DNA from: Taenia hydatigena
Taxonomy: Eukaryota > Platyhelminthes > Cestoda > Cyclophyllidea > Taeniidae
Length of the DNA stretch: 64,000 bases
Reading direction: 5' to 3'
NCBI GenBank assembly: GCA_036345935.2
Contig: JADWOT020001826.1
Span: forward strand, 107,001-171,000
Positions 53,188 to 64,000 of the stretch are shown here, in pieces. The stretch's first letter is position 1, and the number at the start of each line of letters is the position of its first letter. The translations under genes were made by a program, and so were the position numbers. The notes under the pieces were generated by a model. The model was not told where the DNA came from. It saw only the letters and a list, made by a program, of their open reading frames with translations, and did no database searches.

Positions 53188-54005
53188 CTAATCAAAGGGA
53201 TGGTAAGTAGGTTTCAGGTAAAAGCCACCACTTTTCTTCCAGTTAACGTCTTTGAAGAACTCAAGACGCTTCACAACATCAAAGTTCAGGCGCTCATTGT
53301 GATTGTGCGTGAGAAAGACTTTGAATGAATTGCGTAGAGAAGTGCACAAGTTTGGCAAACGGCATGTCATGAACCCGCATGTGCGCAGCCAATCGCACAC
53401 TTGTGTGCTCAGGCTCCACACATCTGCTCTCGCCCTGTTGGCTAATTCAACCTTAATCTTGGGTGCCATATAGAATTGTGTCCCAGTGAAGTCTGTCTTA
53501 TTGGGAGGTCCCGACTCTCGAGACACGTGGTATGAGCGATCGAAGAGTGCAATTAAAATGTGTTTGAATTCAGCAATAAGCGCGTCGGGCTTGACGTCTA
53601 AGTGGACGATACGAATGGTGCGAAGGTGCTCTAGACCACAAATGAACTCACACCTCTAAAATCGTGCGTCATTTTCACCGAGGTCACCAACCCATGAGGC
53701 GAGATTCCGCACGCCGAATCCGCCTCCTTTGAACAGCACAAAAGTCTAAGCCAGACGAGTTCGACAGTTTTTAAACAGAGTGAGTAGAAATGGCGATCGC
53801 CGTTTTTGTCTGGCGAGTCCCGCTAGAATGTCGTGCTCGCAAAGAGCACACCGAACAGCAGAGCTATTTCGCAGGTAGAACCTCTTTAATGCACAAGTCA
53901 TGGTCATCGCGGTCTTGTCACATCTTCTTGTGTAGACACCTCATAGACAAAGGCATAGGAACCACTGGAAATAAATTCCACCACATAAATCTATCTAGCA
54001 TCCAT
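53188..54005 (-). pseudogene. AGC-type kinase pseudogene, copy 3
   Basis: The start codon aligns with that of the intact copy, but codon 5 is TAG. Recognisable in order: FISSGSYAFVYEV (glycine loop), a Lys-containing strand, HLEHLRT-like and VHLDVKPD in shifted frames, then an open stretch from 53526 with SGPPNKTDFTGTQFYMAPK, ADVWSL, the linker retained in copy 2, FKVFLTHNHNER and LEFFKDVNWKK. It keeps the Asp of DVWSL that copy 1 has lost, and a shifted form of the APE motif (APK). The C-tail after KP is missing. Several frameshifts and stops make it non-functional. Same orientation as copy 1, 11 kb away, with the 5' flank also duplicated. Confidence 0.85.
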
Positions 54006-54280
54006 GCCTTGGACTTACTCAAAGCTGAGGCCTCTGTCTATCGACTGACCTCAAAGGCTGACACGGCTGCTAAAAGCACATTAGACTGAGCCAATCAAAT
54101 CAGATCTCACTCTTTATCGTTTCGTCTCATTTGATTCTCATCCACGATGCCTGGTCAACATCGGAGGTGCCACGACTAATGTGAGTCGTTTAACATCACG
54201 CATGCTTGATTTGAACGGCACTTTGAAATAGGCGGTAAATGGAGGTCAAATAATGAATCTATTAGGAATTTATTGTGCTA
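54006..54280 (-). repeat. Conserved 5' flank of the kinase pseudogene (copy 3)
   Basis: Matches 42548-42820 upstream of the intact kinase, including TGACCTCAAAGGCTG and the downstream GCATGC block. Beyond about 54280 the similarity ends and the remnant of the Gln/Pro-rich family begins, so this marks the edge of the kinase duplication unit. Confidence 0.7.
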
Positions 54281-54699
54281 TGGCCATTTTGTATTCCACT
54301 TAGCTGTAAAAGCAGATAATTTGATCCTGTTTTTCTCTGTTTAAGTGACAAGCTGCTTTTCGGGCAACTCCGATACCGATCTATGTTGCTGCTTGTGTCT
54401 TGACAATGTATCAACATCTTTTCCTGAATGGGCTTGCTCCGATGGTGTTTCTGTTTGTTGAGGTACCTCTCGTGGTTGAGAGCTTTCAGTAAATCCAGAG
54501 TTTTAAATGAGGTTGCTGTCCCATGTGTCGGTTGATGGGACATGAATCTTTGGCTGTGCCGCAGATGCCTCATTGCCAGAAGTTTACCCACTGGCTTACT
54601 TTGAATTGTAGCGCTCATTCTGGGACCATGTCTTGGCTTGGCGAAAAAGTCAAAAGTTTGGCGACTTTTGACCACTCAATCGCTGCACACTAATAACTG
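54281..54699 (-). other. Open stretch downstream of the Gln/Pro-rich remnant
   Basis: The minus strand is open for 137 codons in one frame (54675-54262). A second frame is also partly open and reads PSEQAHSGKDVDTLSRHKQQ near 54440. It lies immediately downstream of the Gln/Pro-rich exon remnant and may be its continuation or another exon. No motif is recognised, and copy a at 48.8 kb has no matching downstream sequence that I can see. Confidence 0.3.
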
Positions 54700-55257
54700 T
54701 CTTTAATCAGTTAACTTAACATCTAGATTCTCGACCAACCCGAGTCCCGTCAGGTTGCTGCGATGCGCCAGTTCCTTGCAGCCATTTATTTTGAAGCAGT
54801 TTTTCTCGTTTAAGTACTTTGGTATCTCACCTATTTGGTACTGCGTCTGCCTTGTTTTTGTGCCTCTATACTCTCTAAAGTACCTGAGGCTGTTCTGCGG
54901 TTTGTGTTGTAAAGAAGTTTGCTGAACCATGCATGGATACGGCGACAGCAAGTTAGTGGAGTAGAAAGTAATTTGGAATTGAGAAGACGATTGCCGTAAG
55001 TTGTTGGCACGTCCTTAGCGGTGGGGACGTTGGCTGCACCTGTGGTTGTAGTAGCTGCTGACGTAAATTTGACGAAGTGTCGAATAGGGGTGGCTTCGGC
55101 GTCGGGAATATTGGCAGCTTAGTGGTAGATTGAGTTTAGCCTGAGCTTCCAGCTTGCTTTGGAAGTAAAGAGAAGTCGATGTAGGATATCTGTTGTAGCA
55201 TAGGCTTTGAAGTTTGTCCTCCTTCGGATACAACTGGACATTCCGTATTTGACGCAC
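54700..55257 (-). pseudogene. Gln/Pro-rich exon, decayed copy b
   Basis: A good acceptor (TTTGTTTTTACAG) ends at 55258 on the minus strand. The exon reads GASNTECPVVSEGGQTSKP, then aligns with the plus-strand exon at 48755-49269: LQQISYIDFSLLPKQ, LFDTSSNLRQQLLQPQVQ, TCQQLTAIVFSIPNYFLL, NFFTTQTAEQPQV. A stop at 55136-55138 and at least two more in the same frame interrupt it. The other minus-strand frames over this interval are shadows. Copy b supplies the clean 5' splice acceptor that is unclear in copy a. Confidence 0.7.
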
Positions 55258-58200
55258 CTGTAAAAACAAAATGTCCGGAATAAGAGCATGTGCATCTGCA
55301 TGTAGCCAGATGTTATTTCCACATTTATTTGGGTCAGAAGCTTATTCATTATCAAGTGTGCAACTTAGAGCATGCAATTGGGTCCTTTTCGACCCCAATT
55401 TTAGCTGGCAGGCTCAACTGGGTGTGAATGCGTAGTCGATTGCACGGATTCGCGGTGGTTGGAAATAGCAATGTTACCGATGAAAGGTGTTGTATTAAAG
55501 CTTTAAAAGCCAACCCTGGAAGATGTGAGAATAAAAAACGAGTGTAGAGATTTTTCTACGGTAAGCGCGTTAGGTATGCCGCCGTGGCTGCAAGGGATAA
55601 CAAATGAGTCCAGCTCCAAATCATGATGACTGACGGACGGAACATGGTTGCAAAAGAACAAAATCTTGAGGTAAAAGGCACGCAAACAAGGAGGCATAAA
55701 AGAGTGATGAGGTAATGTGATAGACAATCCCCTTGTCTTGCAGCGTTGCCAGATGTTGGAGCTATTTAGGGTCCAGAGGGTCCACAGGCTTTATCACTGT
55801 AAAGTTAGACATGATGAACTTGTGACCGCACAATTCTGCGCCGTATTCCTAGGCTATGAGAGCCAATAAAATCTACGCTCATGGGTCAGATCAGCAAGAT
55901 TCGAGAGTCCAAATTGTGTTAAAACAAATACTTGCAACGACGTCATGCTATACTCATTCGTTAGACACGAGTGACTCAGTGGATGGCAGCTAATCGCCGT
56001 GCAACTCGAATTTGTACCAGCAAAGCGGTACCGGAAACATGTAAAAGACAAAAAACTGCACTTCGTCAAACGACCACCTTTAACTACTTTTGAAGAATAC
56101 ATTAGCAATCATGGGAAAATTGCGGAAATGAATGGAATCAGCAAAAAATATTGCCAACCGAATAAAAAGGATAACGAATCGCCGACTTTCAATCACCCTC
56201 CTCCCAAATGCTTAAGGCACTGTTTAATCCTGTTCGTCTGACTAAAGTGCATTCTAGCATCTTAGCCATTCAGTTATTGGCTATCCACCATTTGAATGCA
56301 TTATTAAACACTGCAGACAGACCTGTCTCGGTTAGCCTCATATATTAACCGCGTGCTACCCGAATTGACCCCCACACACCCCGCAGATTAAGAAAGAAAC
56401 AGGCGAACATATCGATAGTTGAGAAAATCAACAGGTAGGTTGGTAGGCAGATAAAAGGGACTGAGATTTGCGGAGTGACTGCAAGGTTATTAGACAGCCG
56501 ACACCAGCATTGCCGCCTCATCTGGCCTCTAACTCTACATCTCTACTAACTGACTTAACAAGTAAATATAAACAGACGAACAATCAAAGAATTCCAGTGT
56601 CTTGCAAAGATATCCTCCAAAAACAATATGCACAATAGGTTTGGTGGTGGAAAAGGATACCATGAGCAGAAGGAATGACAAGGATAAGACACTACTTGCG
56701 ACAGCTGTCAAACCCAGACTACACTACCGTCCATATGCCACAGAAAAGGTGGCACATCGCAAAAAGCTCTCTTGTGACGGACACAAGGCCAATTAATGTC
56801 ATGACACTGGGGTAGAAAATGCACCACACCACTCAATATCAAGCGCCGCATCGGAAAAGGAACGGGACAAATGCTCTATATCGTCAAGTGCCGGCTTGCA
56901 GGGTTAAGGGCCCACGTATACCAAACACTTGCCCCTATACCTTAGGCGCGTCTATGCCGGTGATACCCCTCCTCCTCTCGTGCTATCTATTGCACATACA
57001 GCTCCATTTCATCGGACACTCACGACAGCGCTAAGTCAATCAACATTATGTGTAACAGACCAGCCAATATGTGCGTGCGTTTCAAACGGTAAAACCACAA
57101 GTAAAGTGCGTAAATAAGACAGCTGGATATGGCGAAACATTGATTTCTTTCCACTATGACCAACTTTTACCTTAATCGTTGTTGGCAGCAATGTGATCAA
57201 AGTGAGGCAATGCTCTACGGAACACGAGTCACGAGGACATCAGGGTGTTACTTTAGCATCTTCGACAGTTAAGCGCTCTGATGAAGATGAAGCGATTTTA
57301 ACACAGCCACTTGCACCAGGCAGGACTGCACAAATGTTCAAACGCCGCATCTCATACCGCTGAAGTAAAGCTGATGAAGATAACTGGGTGGGTAGGTTCA
57401 TCTTCGCCTGCCTATCCATCCACACATCCACCAGTCAAATAACCAAATTAACAGGTAAGTGAAAAGATTGCAAATAAAGATATAGATTAAGCTTGATGCT
57501 TGCCGGTGCACATTTGTCTGTCTTAAGAGACGTCCACCGATTACTGGTCGTCATAAATACTAACCTAGCTGATCCGAGGAAGACGTTAAACCTGTATCCA
57601 TGATCCTTTAGTTAGCTGTTTGCCGCAGGGTGAAAACAGCTAAAGCCAAAGCTACTTAATACTACGATTAAGGCAAGGGCTGAGAAGACCACACCAAACT
57701 GCTACATTGCTATTGCAGGAGGAGCGAACAAATCGAGGCTATCAGTGGATTGCCTTCCAACTTATCACCGTGACAATACGTTCCAAATGAACACTTTAAT
57801 CATAAGTAAGTGGGTGGCAGGCATCCCAGGATGCTTCCTTGACAATAATAAATGTGCACAGTTCGGTGGTTTGCAAAAGAAGCTCTGAACAGTCAAAGTC
57901 GCGTTCTATCCCATGCCTTTTTGCTCGTTTACAAGACAGCCCTATTAGGAAGGAACCCACAGAGTTGCTTGACGTTCAGCAAAAGTTTCGCGCGTAAAAA
58001 TAAACATTAAGTTACGAGATTGTCTTCCACAACTCCGCAAAGCAATGAGAAGAATTAAAGCGGTAGCAAGCTTCCTAACCACAAGTAGACTAATTAGAAT
58101 ATGTCCGCTGGATACAACTGTTAGTAGTGCCATGCTGGCGTTTGATTCTGAAAATAAGAACACTTATTTGGAGATCATAGTCATATCCCATTGTAAATGC

Positions 58201-59989
58201 CTACACGTGCAATGACTCAAATCACCGTATATTTCCCACAAGCATCAAGTACGCTCAATCCAGTCACCACGAATCTGGCATGGTTTACAACAATTGCAAA
58301 CAACTTGTCTTGATTAAAATTCTTAAAACACACATGCATATTCATTAAAACTCAATTAACAACCTTTCTTGGTTCGGGTTAGAATGACATTATGGGCAAT
58401 GGACAAACGTATGCCATCCACCCTTCTAAACGGAAGACAAAAACATGATGCGCAAGATAGACAAAGTCAGCCAGTGGCACGATCAGATGTCAATAAGCAC
58501 AAAAGCTAGAACTAACAATATTTAATATATACCAGTGCTGGATGAAAGCACCTAAGCAACTGGTGGCAGCAAAAGAATAGAACGCGTGGGAAATAAGGAA
58601 ATAAAAAGGGACATAGTTATTCCTAAACCAGCGCTGGATTCCCATAGAACAGATAGTGACTACGGCCGATGGAAAAAAAACATCTCACACTCAGGCGTCC
58701 ACCCCATCAAAGTGCATAAACGACAAATAGCGTGAGTAAATAGGGGCTTGTCAAATGTATATAACGTTAATTTTACGCACCCATAAATTGGCGAGTTACT
58801 TTTTCCATACATCCACAAACATCACAATCATTGACGTAGCCTTCTCTGCCTACCAAGTCACAAAGCAGGAGCCATGGCACGTCACCGCCTGCGTCCCACT
58901 TCGCGGCAGACTTCCAACAGCTTCGACACAATACCATCGATGAACACTGATTGCCAAAATGCTTTTCAGTGGCAACACAGCCTCAACGGAATACCTGTTC
59001 TTTGCAGAGTGGGAAGAAAAACTGCCAATATGCCGTTTCTTTTGTTCATTCATCCTTATTTTAAGAGACAAAATCCGGTGTCTACATCCACATATCACTA
59101 GCCTCACCAATTATTTCATTCAAGGAACAAAACGAAATTTAAAGAAACCATGCCACTCGAGGCGGCGGATTAATACGCTGCGCGGAAGATGGAGTAGGCT
59201 GACGTTGACACCTTAGTCACAGCAGTCTTTACGGACTTGGCTTAGGCCTGTTCCTGTCACGTTTACTGAAGTTACAGTGGACGACGTTCGGTTCGTCAGT
59301 GGATAAAAAGAGATAACACAGCAGCCATATCCGCGTCCAACGAGCAGGGCAATTTTACCGACAGGACTACTATAGCGATTCGGAAAATGTGACTGTCACA
59401 GTGAATTTGCAAATAGACTTTGAGGAAAGGGTGCACAACGAATTCACTGAGGCACAGCGCAGATTAAACCAACTTCTAGGCTGGAATAGAGAGCACAAGA
59501 GCAGGTAAACTCCAAATTCGGCATTTTTAGTAATCTCTTGGGGTTTACTAGATACATCACTACAGACAGGTACATTGCTGCCATCCTTAGGATTCGGTTA
59601 ATCGTCAGTACCGTCACCTGAAGCCTAAAATAAAGCAGCTTTCCTCATTCTTAAACAAGCAGAGCTTATTTAACCGAAACGCAACCGCAATCAAAACAAG
59701 TAACGCACCCGCCATATTGGCAGACGACATACTAAACACGCCCAGTGACCTTGAAACTGCCAAATTAGAACAACTACTGTCGAGTAATTACCTTTTAATT
59801 TCAAAAGTTCATCAAAAGTTTACACAACACAGCTGAATTTAGATTAGAAAATACTGCTGAAATTGATCTATGCGATAATATTAAACCAAACATGGTTTGC
59901 TTTTGAAAATAGGTTACTTAAAAACTGTTATGCAATTACAAGAAGTAGCATGCTATTACGGATACATTATACATCATTTAACTCCTACT
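55258..59989. other. No recognisable gene
   Basis: Frames at 55999-56241 (plus, Lys/Arg-rich), 57240-57431 (minus, with SSSSERLTVEDAKV) and 58755-59216 (plus, three overlapping) have exon-like composition but no motif I can name. No repeats or RNA genes were recognised. Confidence 0.4.
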
Positions 59990-60178
59990 ACTTACGTAGC
60001 GTCTTGAGGCTCCCTTGAAGCCACAAAAAGGAAAAACCAGGACAGAATATACGTAGTCTACAGACAGAGGGGCTTGAAGTTGCTGGCATGGCCCAGAGGC
60101 CACCGTACGCGGCTAGGGCAATATGGCCACCTCTGTTCCTCTCACCGAAACCGGCAGTCCAAGCAAACGAAGTATTAA
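59990..60178 (-). repeat. LTR-like direct repeat (3' LTR on minus)
   Basis: Shares TGCTGGCATGGCCC, GAGGCCA, AATATGGCC, CCGAAACCG/CCGGAACCG and AGTATTA with 60695-60880 in the same order. The minus-strand terminal TG is altered here. Confidence 0.7.
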
Positions 60179-60694
60179 GGTTGCTACTCTCTTCCTTCCG
60201 GCGTCGTCCTTGCTGCTTCCCTTGGTAGATCTCCCGCGTCAGTAATCACAACGTAATCAGTGCTGCAAGAAGCACTCACGAGCTGACTGTGCGAGTTGTC
60301 GACATTAGATGTGATTAAGGCGATGCTTAACACCAACGTCAGTCACCCCTCTCGGCAGTTCGATTTGACTTAGAGTTTCGTCCAGCTTGGGAAATAAGAG
60401 GTTCTGCCGGTCGTCAGCATTTCCTTAGGGAGCCGTTCGCACACCACTCTCCTTTAGCAGGTATATTAGGAGTAATTTTCGGACCGATATCTTTCCAGGT
60501 GATCCACGGCTGCCGTCGCTTCAGTTGTTAATAGTTAACTTGTAGAACACGGAGATGGAGTAAATGCCGAAGACGGACGTCGTTCTTAGCCCTTCTGCTA
60601 TGGGAAGTTAGAGATGCTCCCATCCGTAGCACATGCACAGGCAGTAGAGATCGGGGTGGAAACCCTACGGAGTCGAGTCCGCCTTCCGCTGCCA

Positions 60695-60880
60695 CGAATA
60701 TAGGATCCCAAGGCTTTCTTGAAGGCATTAGAAAGCAGAATACCAGGGGAGAGTACATATGTTCAACTGATAGGGAAATGAGCTACTGGCATGGCCCGGA
60801 GGCCAGCCTATGCAGTTAGCAATATGGCCGCCCCTGTGATCCTGACCGGAACCGACAGTTTAACTAAACAAAGTATTACA
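60695..60880 (-). repeat. LTR-like direct repeat (5' LTR on minus)
   Basis: Partner of 59990-60178. It directly abuts the TGG-starting primer-site-like sequence at 60677-60694. Substitutions between the two repeats indicate the insertion is not recent. Confidence 0.7.
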
Positions 60881-61741
60881 GTAATAAATGTATGAAATGA
60901 GCAAAAAGTCTAAAAAATTTTCTGCCTTGCTAAGTTAAATATCGTGTTTATTGTTTTTATGGTACTTAAATCAGTTTCGTAAATTAGTTTGCCTGGGTAT
61001 CCAAACACGTAATTTAGTCAGATTCTTGGTGCCGATTTAATCGCAAAATAGTTAGTTGTATGGTGAGGTTTAAAAGCATTTGAGATTGAAGAGAGCTAGG
61101 ATTAAAGCCACGCCTGTCTCAAATTGCGTGTATGCGTATTCTTAAGGTTGCTGTGGCATTTGCGCACATTTAGAGGACTAAGATTAGGCCGTGCCTCTTG
61201 TGAAGTGCAACGTTTTTAAGTGTTAGCACATCTGATGAGGAGTGTTGAAAACTGCTACCAAACCGAGTGACTGTGAACTACACCAGAAGATGAGGAGGAG
61301 GAGGAGAAGGAGAAATGTCGTTATTCAGAAGGATTTGGTGCCCACGTCTTTTCCTCTGTGGCCGATGATAAAACAATAGGCGGTGCCCAATCCATCAAAG
61401 TGATGGTGAAAGCATGGCATTCGTTTGAGCGAAGACCTACAGAAAGGAGGATAGAGGTAGTGTGCACATCTCTGTTCGACCCAAGCGACATAGTAAGATG
61501 AGTTGTTACTGTCCATACAGAGCTTGCTAACTGAGAAAGGCGTTCCTGTAAGCGTAGTGTGGTGTGCGGTTCGTGGCATTCTTTGTTGGTTGGATAAGGA
61601 CTGTGTGTTGCTTTGAATTACATTCTCATTTCCAGCTTGCACCCAAACAACTTTTCTCTGGGATTCCTTGCGGTAAAATACAGGGTGTGCCGTGCAGCAT
61701 CTTTGTCGCATGGCTACTGGCCCACTCTTCCTTTAAGCGTA
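60881..61741. other. No gene; GAG microsatellite
   Basis: A short GAG/GAA tandem run is at 61292-61312. Overlapping frames at 61325-61711 (minus) and 61564-61974 (plus) are read as shadows of the deubiquitinase remnant and its flank. Confidence 0.5.
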
Positions 61742-62051
61742 TAACGATCCAAGACTTTGCAAGTATGAAATTAGATACAGTTACCATGATAATAAACTTA
61801 CACATAAGACTCTCTGACCATGCTTTTTACTGGAGGAGAGTGTGGCGCAATGCAAGGGAGGGGATGAGCTTCGTGATGGAAACACATACATGTGCAGCGT
61901 CTGCCAGAAGCCAAAGTTGGCCACAAGGATCACTCGCGTCCATCCAGCACCTTCCATTCTCATTGTCCAATTAAACAGGTTAGCGGGCTCACGGTCACTT
62001 CTTTCTTGTAATCGACATCCTTTTAGCCATGGTTCATTCAGTATAGTTTAA
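61742..62051 (+). pseudogene. USP36/42-like deubiquitinase fragment, copy 2
   Basis: The frame GDELRDGNTYMCSVCQKPK is followed by ATRITRVHPAPSILIVQLNRL. This aligns with the second zinc-knuckle and following strand of USP36-type proteases (family pattern GENAYxCxxC...ASKR...LxLxLKRF). The CxxC codons are at 61893-61904. Nucleotide similarity to copy 1 (16725-16960) is clear through the knuckle and the CATTCTCATTGTCCAAT segment. In contrast to copy 1, the frame here is open across the knuckle and the strand. The Cys, Gln/Asp and His boxes are not present nearby, and upstream the homologous codons contain stops, so it is a fragment. Confidence 0.7.
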
Positions 62052-63449
62052 CGACAAACAATCTCTCCTCAAAATGCCATTTAAAATGCGCTAAGTAATA
62101 AGCGCTACCCTACAGCCCAGGAAGAGAGCTAGATAGCAGACGAGTAGGCGGGTAAGGATCAAATACTTATTTCAAAATGCAGCACTGAATATTGCAAAGG
62201 GTACTAGAAGGTGGCAGTTGGATGCATGGACTGCGTCAACTAAGACATGAAGGCTCCTTTGAGCAGGCAAATATTTAACCCAATTTCCACATCATTTGTC
62301 GAAAAACAGATCCAGAATGCAATAGCACTTGCGACAAATATTCGCATTCCCTACACTTTTACACAGAGCATAATGGACCAGGCGCACCATCAGTCGCATT
62401 TCACAAGTCTTCTCCTACGGGCCCATGAGCAATGTGGATTACTACTAATTACGTTTCGGTAAACGAGTTGCTACGACCTGCATACGATTGGAAGAAAGGA
62501 AAAACTTAAAGCCATTACGCTTGCAGATTTATAAAGGTGGTTTACTGGTCATTAGGGGCTTGTGACGGTTAGTGTTCAGCGACAGTGCTGTGGGCTTCCT
62601 AACAATGCCACGCCAATGAGGCGATATTGTGTTAGCCGCAGTTCTGGTTCCTAAAATACCAAAACTTTTTTATAGTTTACGTTTGACGCATTCTAAGACC
62701 CCTTTTTCCTTAAAGCTATGTCGGCTTCGCTGTCATAAGACCCACACATTTCACTTAGATTTCTGTTGTCTGCTGAAATGCTCCGAGGCGCTGGGCGAAT
62801 AAGTGCCTGTTGTCAACATCTGTCCTCGTTTGCGTTTCACAATGTTTTGCACATATTTATGAAACCGGTTTGATTATATAAATGAGGTAGGAGCAGGATG
62901 ATCCCGGAATGCAGATTTTGAGGCAGTTTATTCAATATCACGATTGATGCGGCTTGAATAAAAAGACTGCAGCTAGTTTGTGGGACGGCAAGGCATGGTA
63001 ATGCGTGGAGTGCTCTGGTGGAGGCATACAAAGTCAAAGGTTCTGCATTCTATGCAGAAATAACTTGGCAACGACTTGTTTTTGAGCTGTAGAGCACACT
63101 GAATTGGCCTGCGGTTGGATGGTTGGAATTGGTAAAAAACACAACCAAACGATTCGGATGTAATTCATTTGCATCTCCTTCACAGTTTAGATTAGACCGG
63201 TAAAATTTTTAGGTCGGGTAAAAGGCATAGTTTGACGTCACAAGCCAATTTTGATTTCGATGGCGAGGTTGTAGCCGATCATTGGTCTAATGGTTTGCAC
63301 CTATTCGATTGTGCTATCAACTTTGAGATATTTATCCACGCAAGACAAATGCGACCTGCACTAAGAAGGCAGATAAAAGTTAAGCTCCCTGTTAGAGACC
63401 CGAAGTTTCGCTAAAATCATCATCTGTCCCCCTTAACTTCTTCCAACAG
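62052..63449. other. No secure gene
   Basis: The frame at 63232-63414 (plus) is hydrophilic with basic residues (RRQIKVKLPVRDPKF) and lies just upstream of the Ig-like exon, so it could be an earlier exon of the same gene. It has no recognised domain or clear donor. The frame at 62247-62462 is unrecognised. Confidence 0.35.
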
Positions 63450-63735
63450 AGCAATGTACTGCCTCACTTTCACCGTTTTGGAGGCGAGAGTAGACGCAGG
63501 TCGATATGCCACATGCATAAGCAACGACGAGGCTAAGCTCGTCAAACAGGTGAGAAGTAAGTTTTAGCACAGTTTGTTGCACGTTTTTTGTCACTTACAG
63601 GTTAGTTCACTTCTCAGAATTTCCTTTTGCTTGGACGAAATCGCTTGATCGATACCTTATAATCAACACCTTAAATGTGATAAACCACCTTCCTCTCATT
63701 CGGACACGAATCTCATTGCCAACACGCAGCCCAAT
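63450..63735 (+). CDS. Ig-like exon plus a following exon (partial gene)
   Basis: An acceptor CTTCTTCCAACAG ends at 63449. The 100-base exon (63450-63549) reads YCLTFTVLEARVDAGRYATC then ISNDEAKLVKQ, matching the end of an I-set Ig domain (L-x-I-x-x-V...DAGxYxC-x-x-xN-xG/A), with one extra residue between Tyr and Cys. A donor CAG|GTGAGA follows, then a 51-base intron (63550-63600) ending CTTACAG. The next exon, from 63601, is conserved with 49651-49735. Continuing in phase gives SSLLRISFCLDEIA and a stop, while another frame stays open to 63735. Ig I-set domains are adhesion modules of surface or muscle proteins. The parent gene and full extent are unknown, and only the half-domain is visible, so this may be a remnant. 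Confidence 0.4.
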
Positions 63736-64000
63736 GCTGCTTTGATTGGTCTCACTCCTACCCAAAGCATTCATTAGTTAGTTCCCAACCGATCTGAGTC
63801 CCACTAAACGAGGTTGTAAAAAAGAGAGATTGAGACATCCAAAAGGTTCTGTCGAGAGAAGAAACACCACAGTCCTTTCTTTCACAATGCTTACCCATTA
63901 GAAGTGTAGACTGAAGCCATTCTCTGAGCATGGAGCACATTTCGCACGTCCGCAAAACTTGCATCCTTTCTTAGCTGACCCATCACCGGGTTGCAAAACT
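63736..64000. other. No recognisable gene
   Basis: No motif or repeat seen. The frame at 63758-63964 (minus) contains several Cys (CEMCSMLREWLQ) but matches nothing I know and runs toward the window edge. Confidence 0.4.

Larger units (their letters stand above)
59990..60880 (-). mobile_element. Candidate TRIM-like miniature LTR element
   Basis: Two direct repeats of about 185 bases (about 59990-60178 and 60695-60880) flank a core of about 515 bases with no open frame. Read on the minus strand, the first repeat begins TGTAATAC (60880). Immediately inside it is TGGCAGCGGAAGGCGGAC (60694-60677), which has the TGG start of a tRNA primer-binding site. Just before the second repeat lies a purine tract, GGAAGGAAGAGAGTAG (about 60200-60184), like a polypurine tract. 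Size, repeats, primer site and purine tract together match a terminal-repeat retrotransposon in miniature, a class described from tapeworms among others. It would need enzymes in trans. No target-site duplication could be fixed because the outer edge at about 59990 is blurred. The core is GC-richer than its surroundings. Confidence 0.55.

Noticed and set aside
54703..55355. Three overlapping minus-strand frames of 78-84 codons
   Set aside because: The homologous frame, shown by the copy at 48.8 kb, is a different one that contains stops; these frames are shadows of the decayed exon.
58755..58943. T-box-like FSAYQVTK stretch
   Set aside because: It shares only AYQ and spacing with the T-box VTAYQNxxIT motif. 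No DNA-binding core or neighbouring exon is seen.
61325..61711. Minus-strand 128-codon frame next to the deubiquitinase fragment
   Set aside because: It overlaps the plus-strand remnant and its flank, has no motif and has no counterpart at the other copy.
1..64000. CRISPR array, phage or bacterial operon content
   Set aside because: No regularly spaced short repeats, no ribosome-binding-site-led frame series and no bacterial families. All signals are eukaryotic.

Overview
The window looks like gene-poor DNA from a multicellular animal. There are no bacterial-style operons and most of the sequence has no long open frame. The coding pieces are short exon-like blocks bounded by GT...AG signals, with introns of about 50-80 bases, and the recognisable protein families are eukaryotic: AGC kinase, ubiquitin-specific protease, fibronectin III, Ig and formin. 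Moderate AT-richness, short introns and an LTR mini-element of about 0.9 kb fit a parasitic flatworm, perhaps a tapeworm. That assignment is inference; no rRNA or mitochondrial marker confirms it.

Layout: 1-9.8 kb holds nothing recognisable. At 9.84-11.65 kb and, inverted, at 27.1-29.1 kb lie two diverged copies of one block of about 1.8-2 kb. The second arm carries an intact gene for an 85-residue secreted cationic peptide (27600-27857, minus). The first arm carries its dead twin, which has lost the start codon, a Trp codon and the poly(A) signal. Between the arms lie a decayed USP36/42-like deubiquitinase (16.06-17.03 kb) and a fibronectin III exon (24.8-25.05 kb). A possible formin FH3 fragment is at 38.6-38.9 kb.

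41.4-55.3 kb is a rearranged cluster of two families. One is an AGC-type protein kinase: a nearly intact copy at 41370-42547 (minus), a head-to-head broken copy around 46.0 kb, and a decayed copy at 53188-54005 (minus). The other is a Gln/Pro-rich exon: an open copy at 48755-49269 (plus) and a decayed one at 54700-55257 (minus). A direct flanking repeat (45.5-45.9 and 52.2-52.6 kb) links the rearranged copies.

59.99-60.88 kb is a candidate miniature LTR element (TRIM-like), minus-oriented. A second deubiquitinase remnant lies at 61.74-62.05 kb. An Ig-like exon at 63.45-63.55 kb is followed by a last exon that resembles sequence at 49.65 kb.

The genes do not form one pathway. The window reads as a duplication-prone region where several families exist as one better-preserved copy plus one or more wrecks. 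The two items most worth following are the secreted cationic peptide gene and the atypical kinase family. All homology calls were made by eye from motifs and by direct comparison of copies inside the window.
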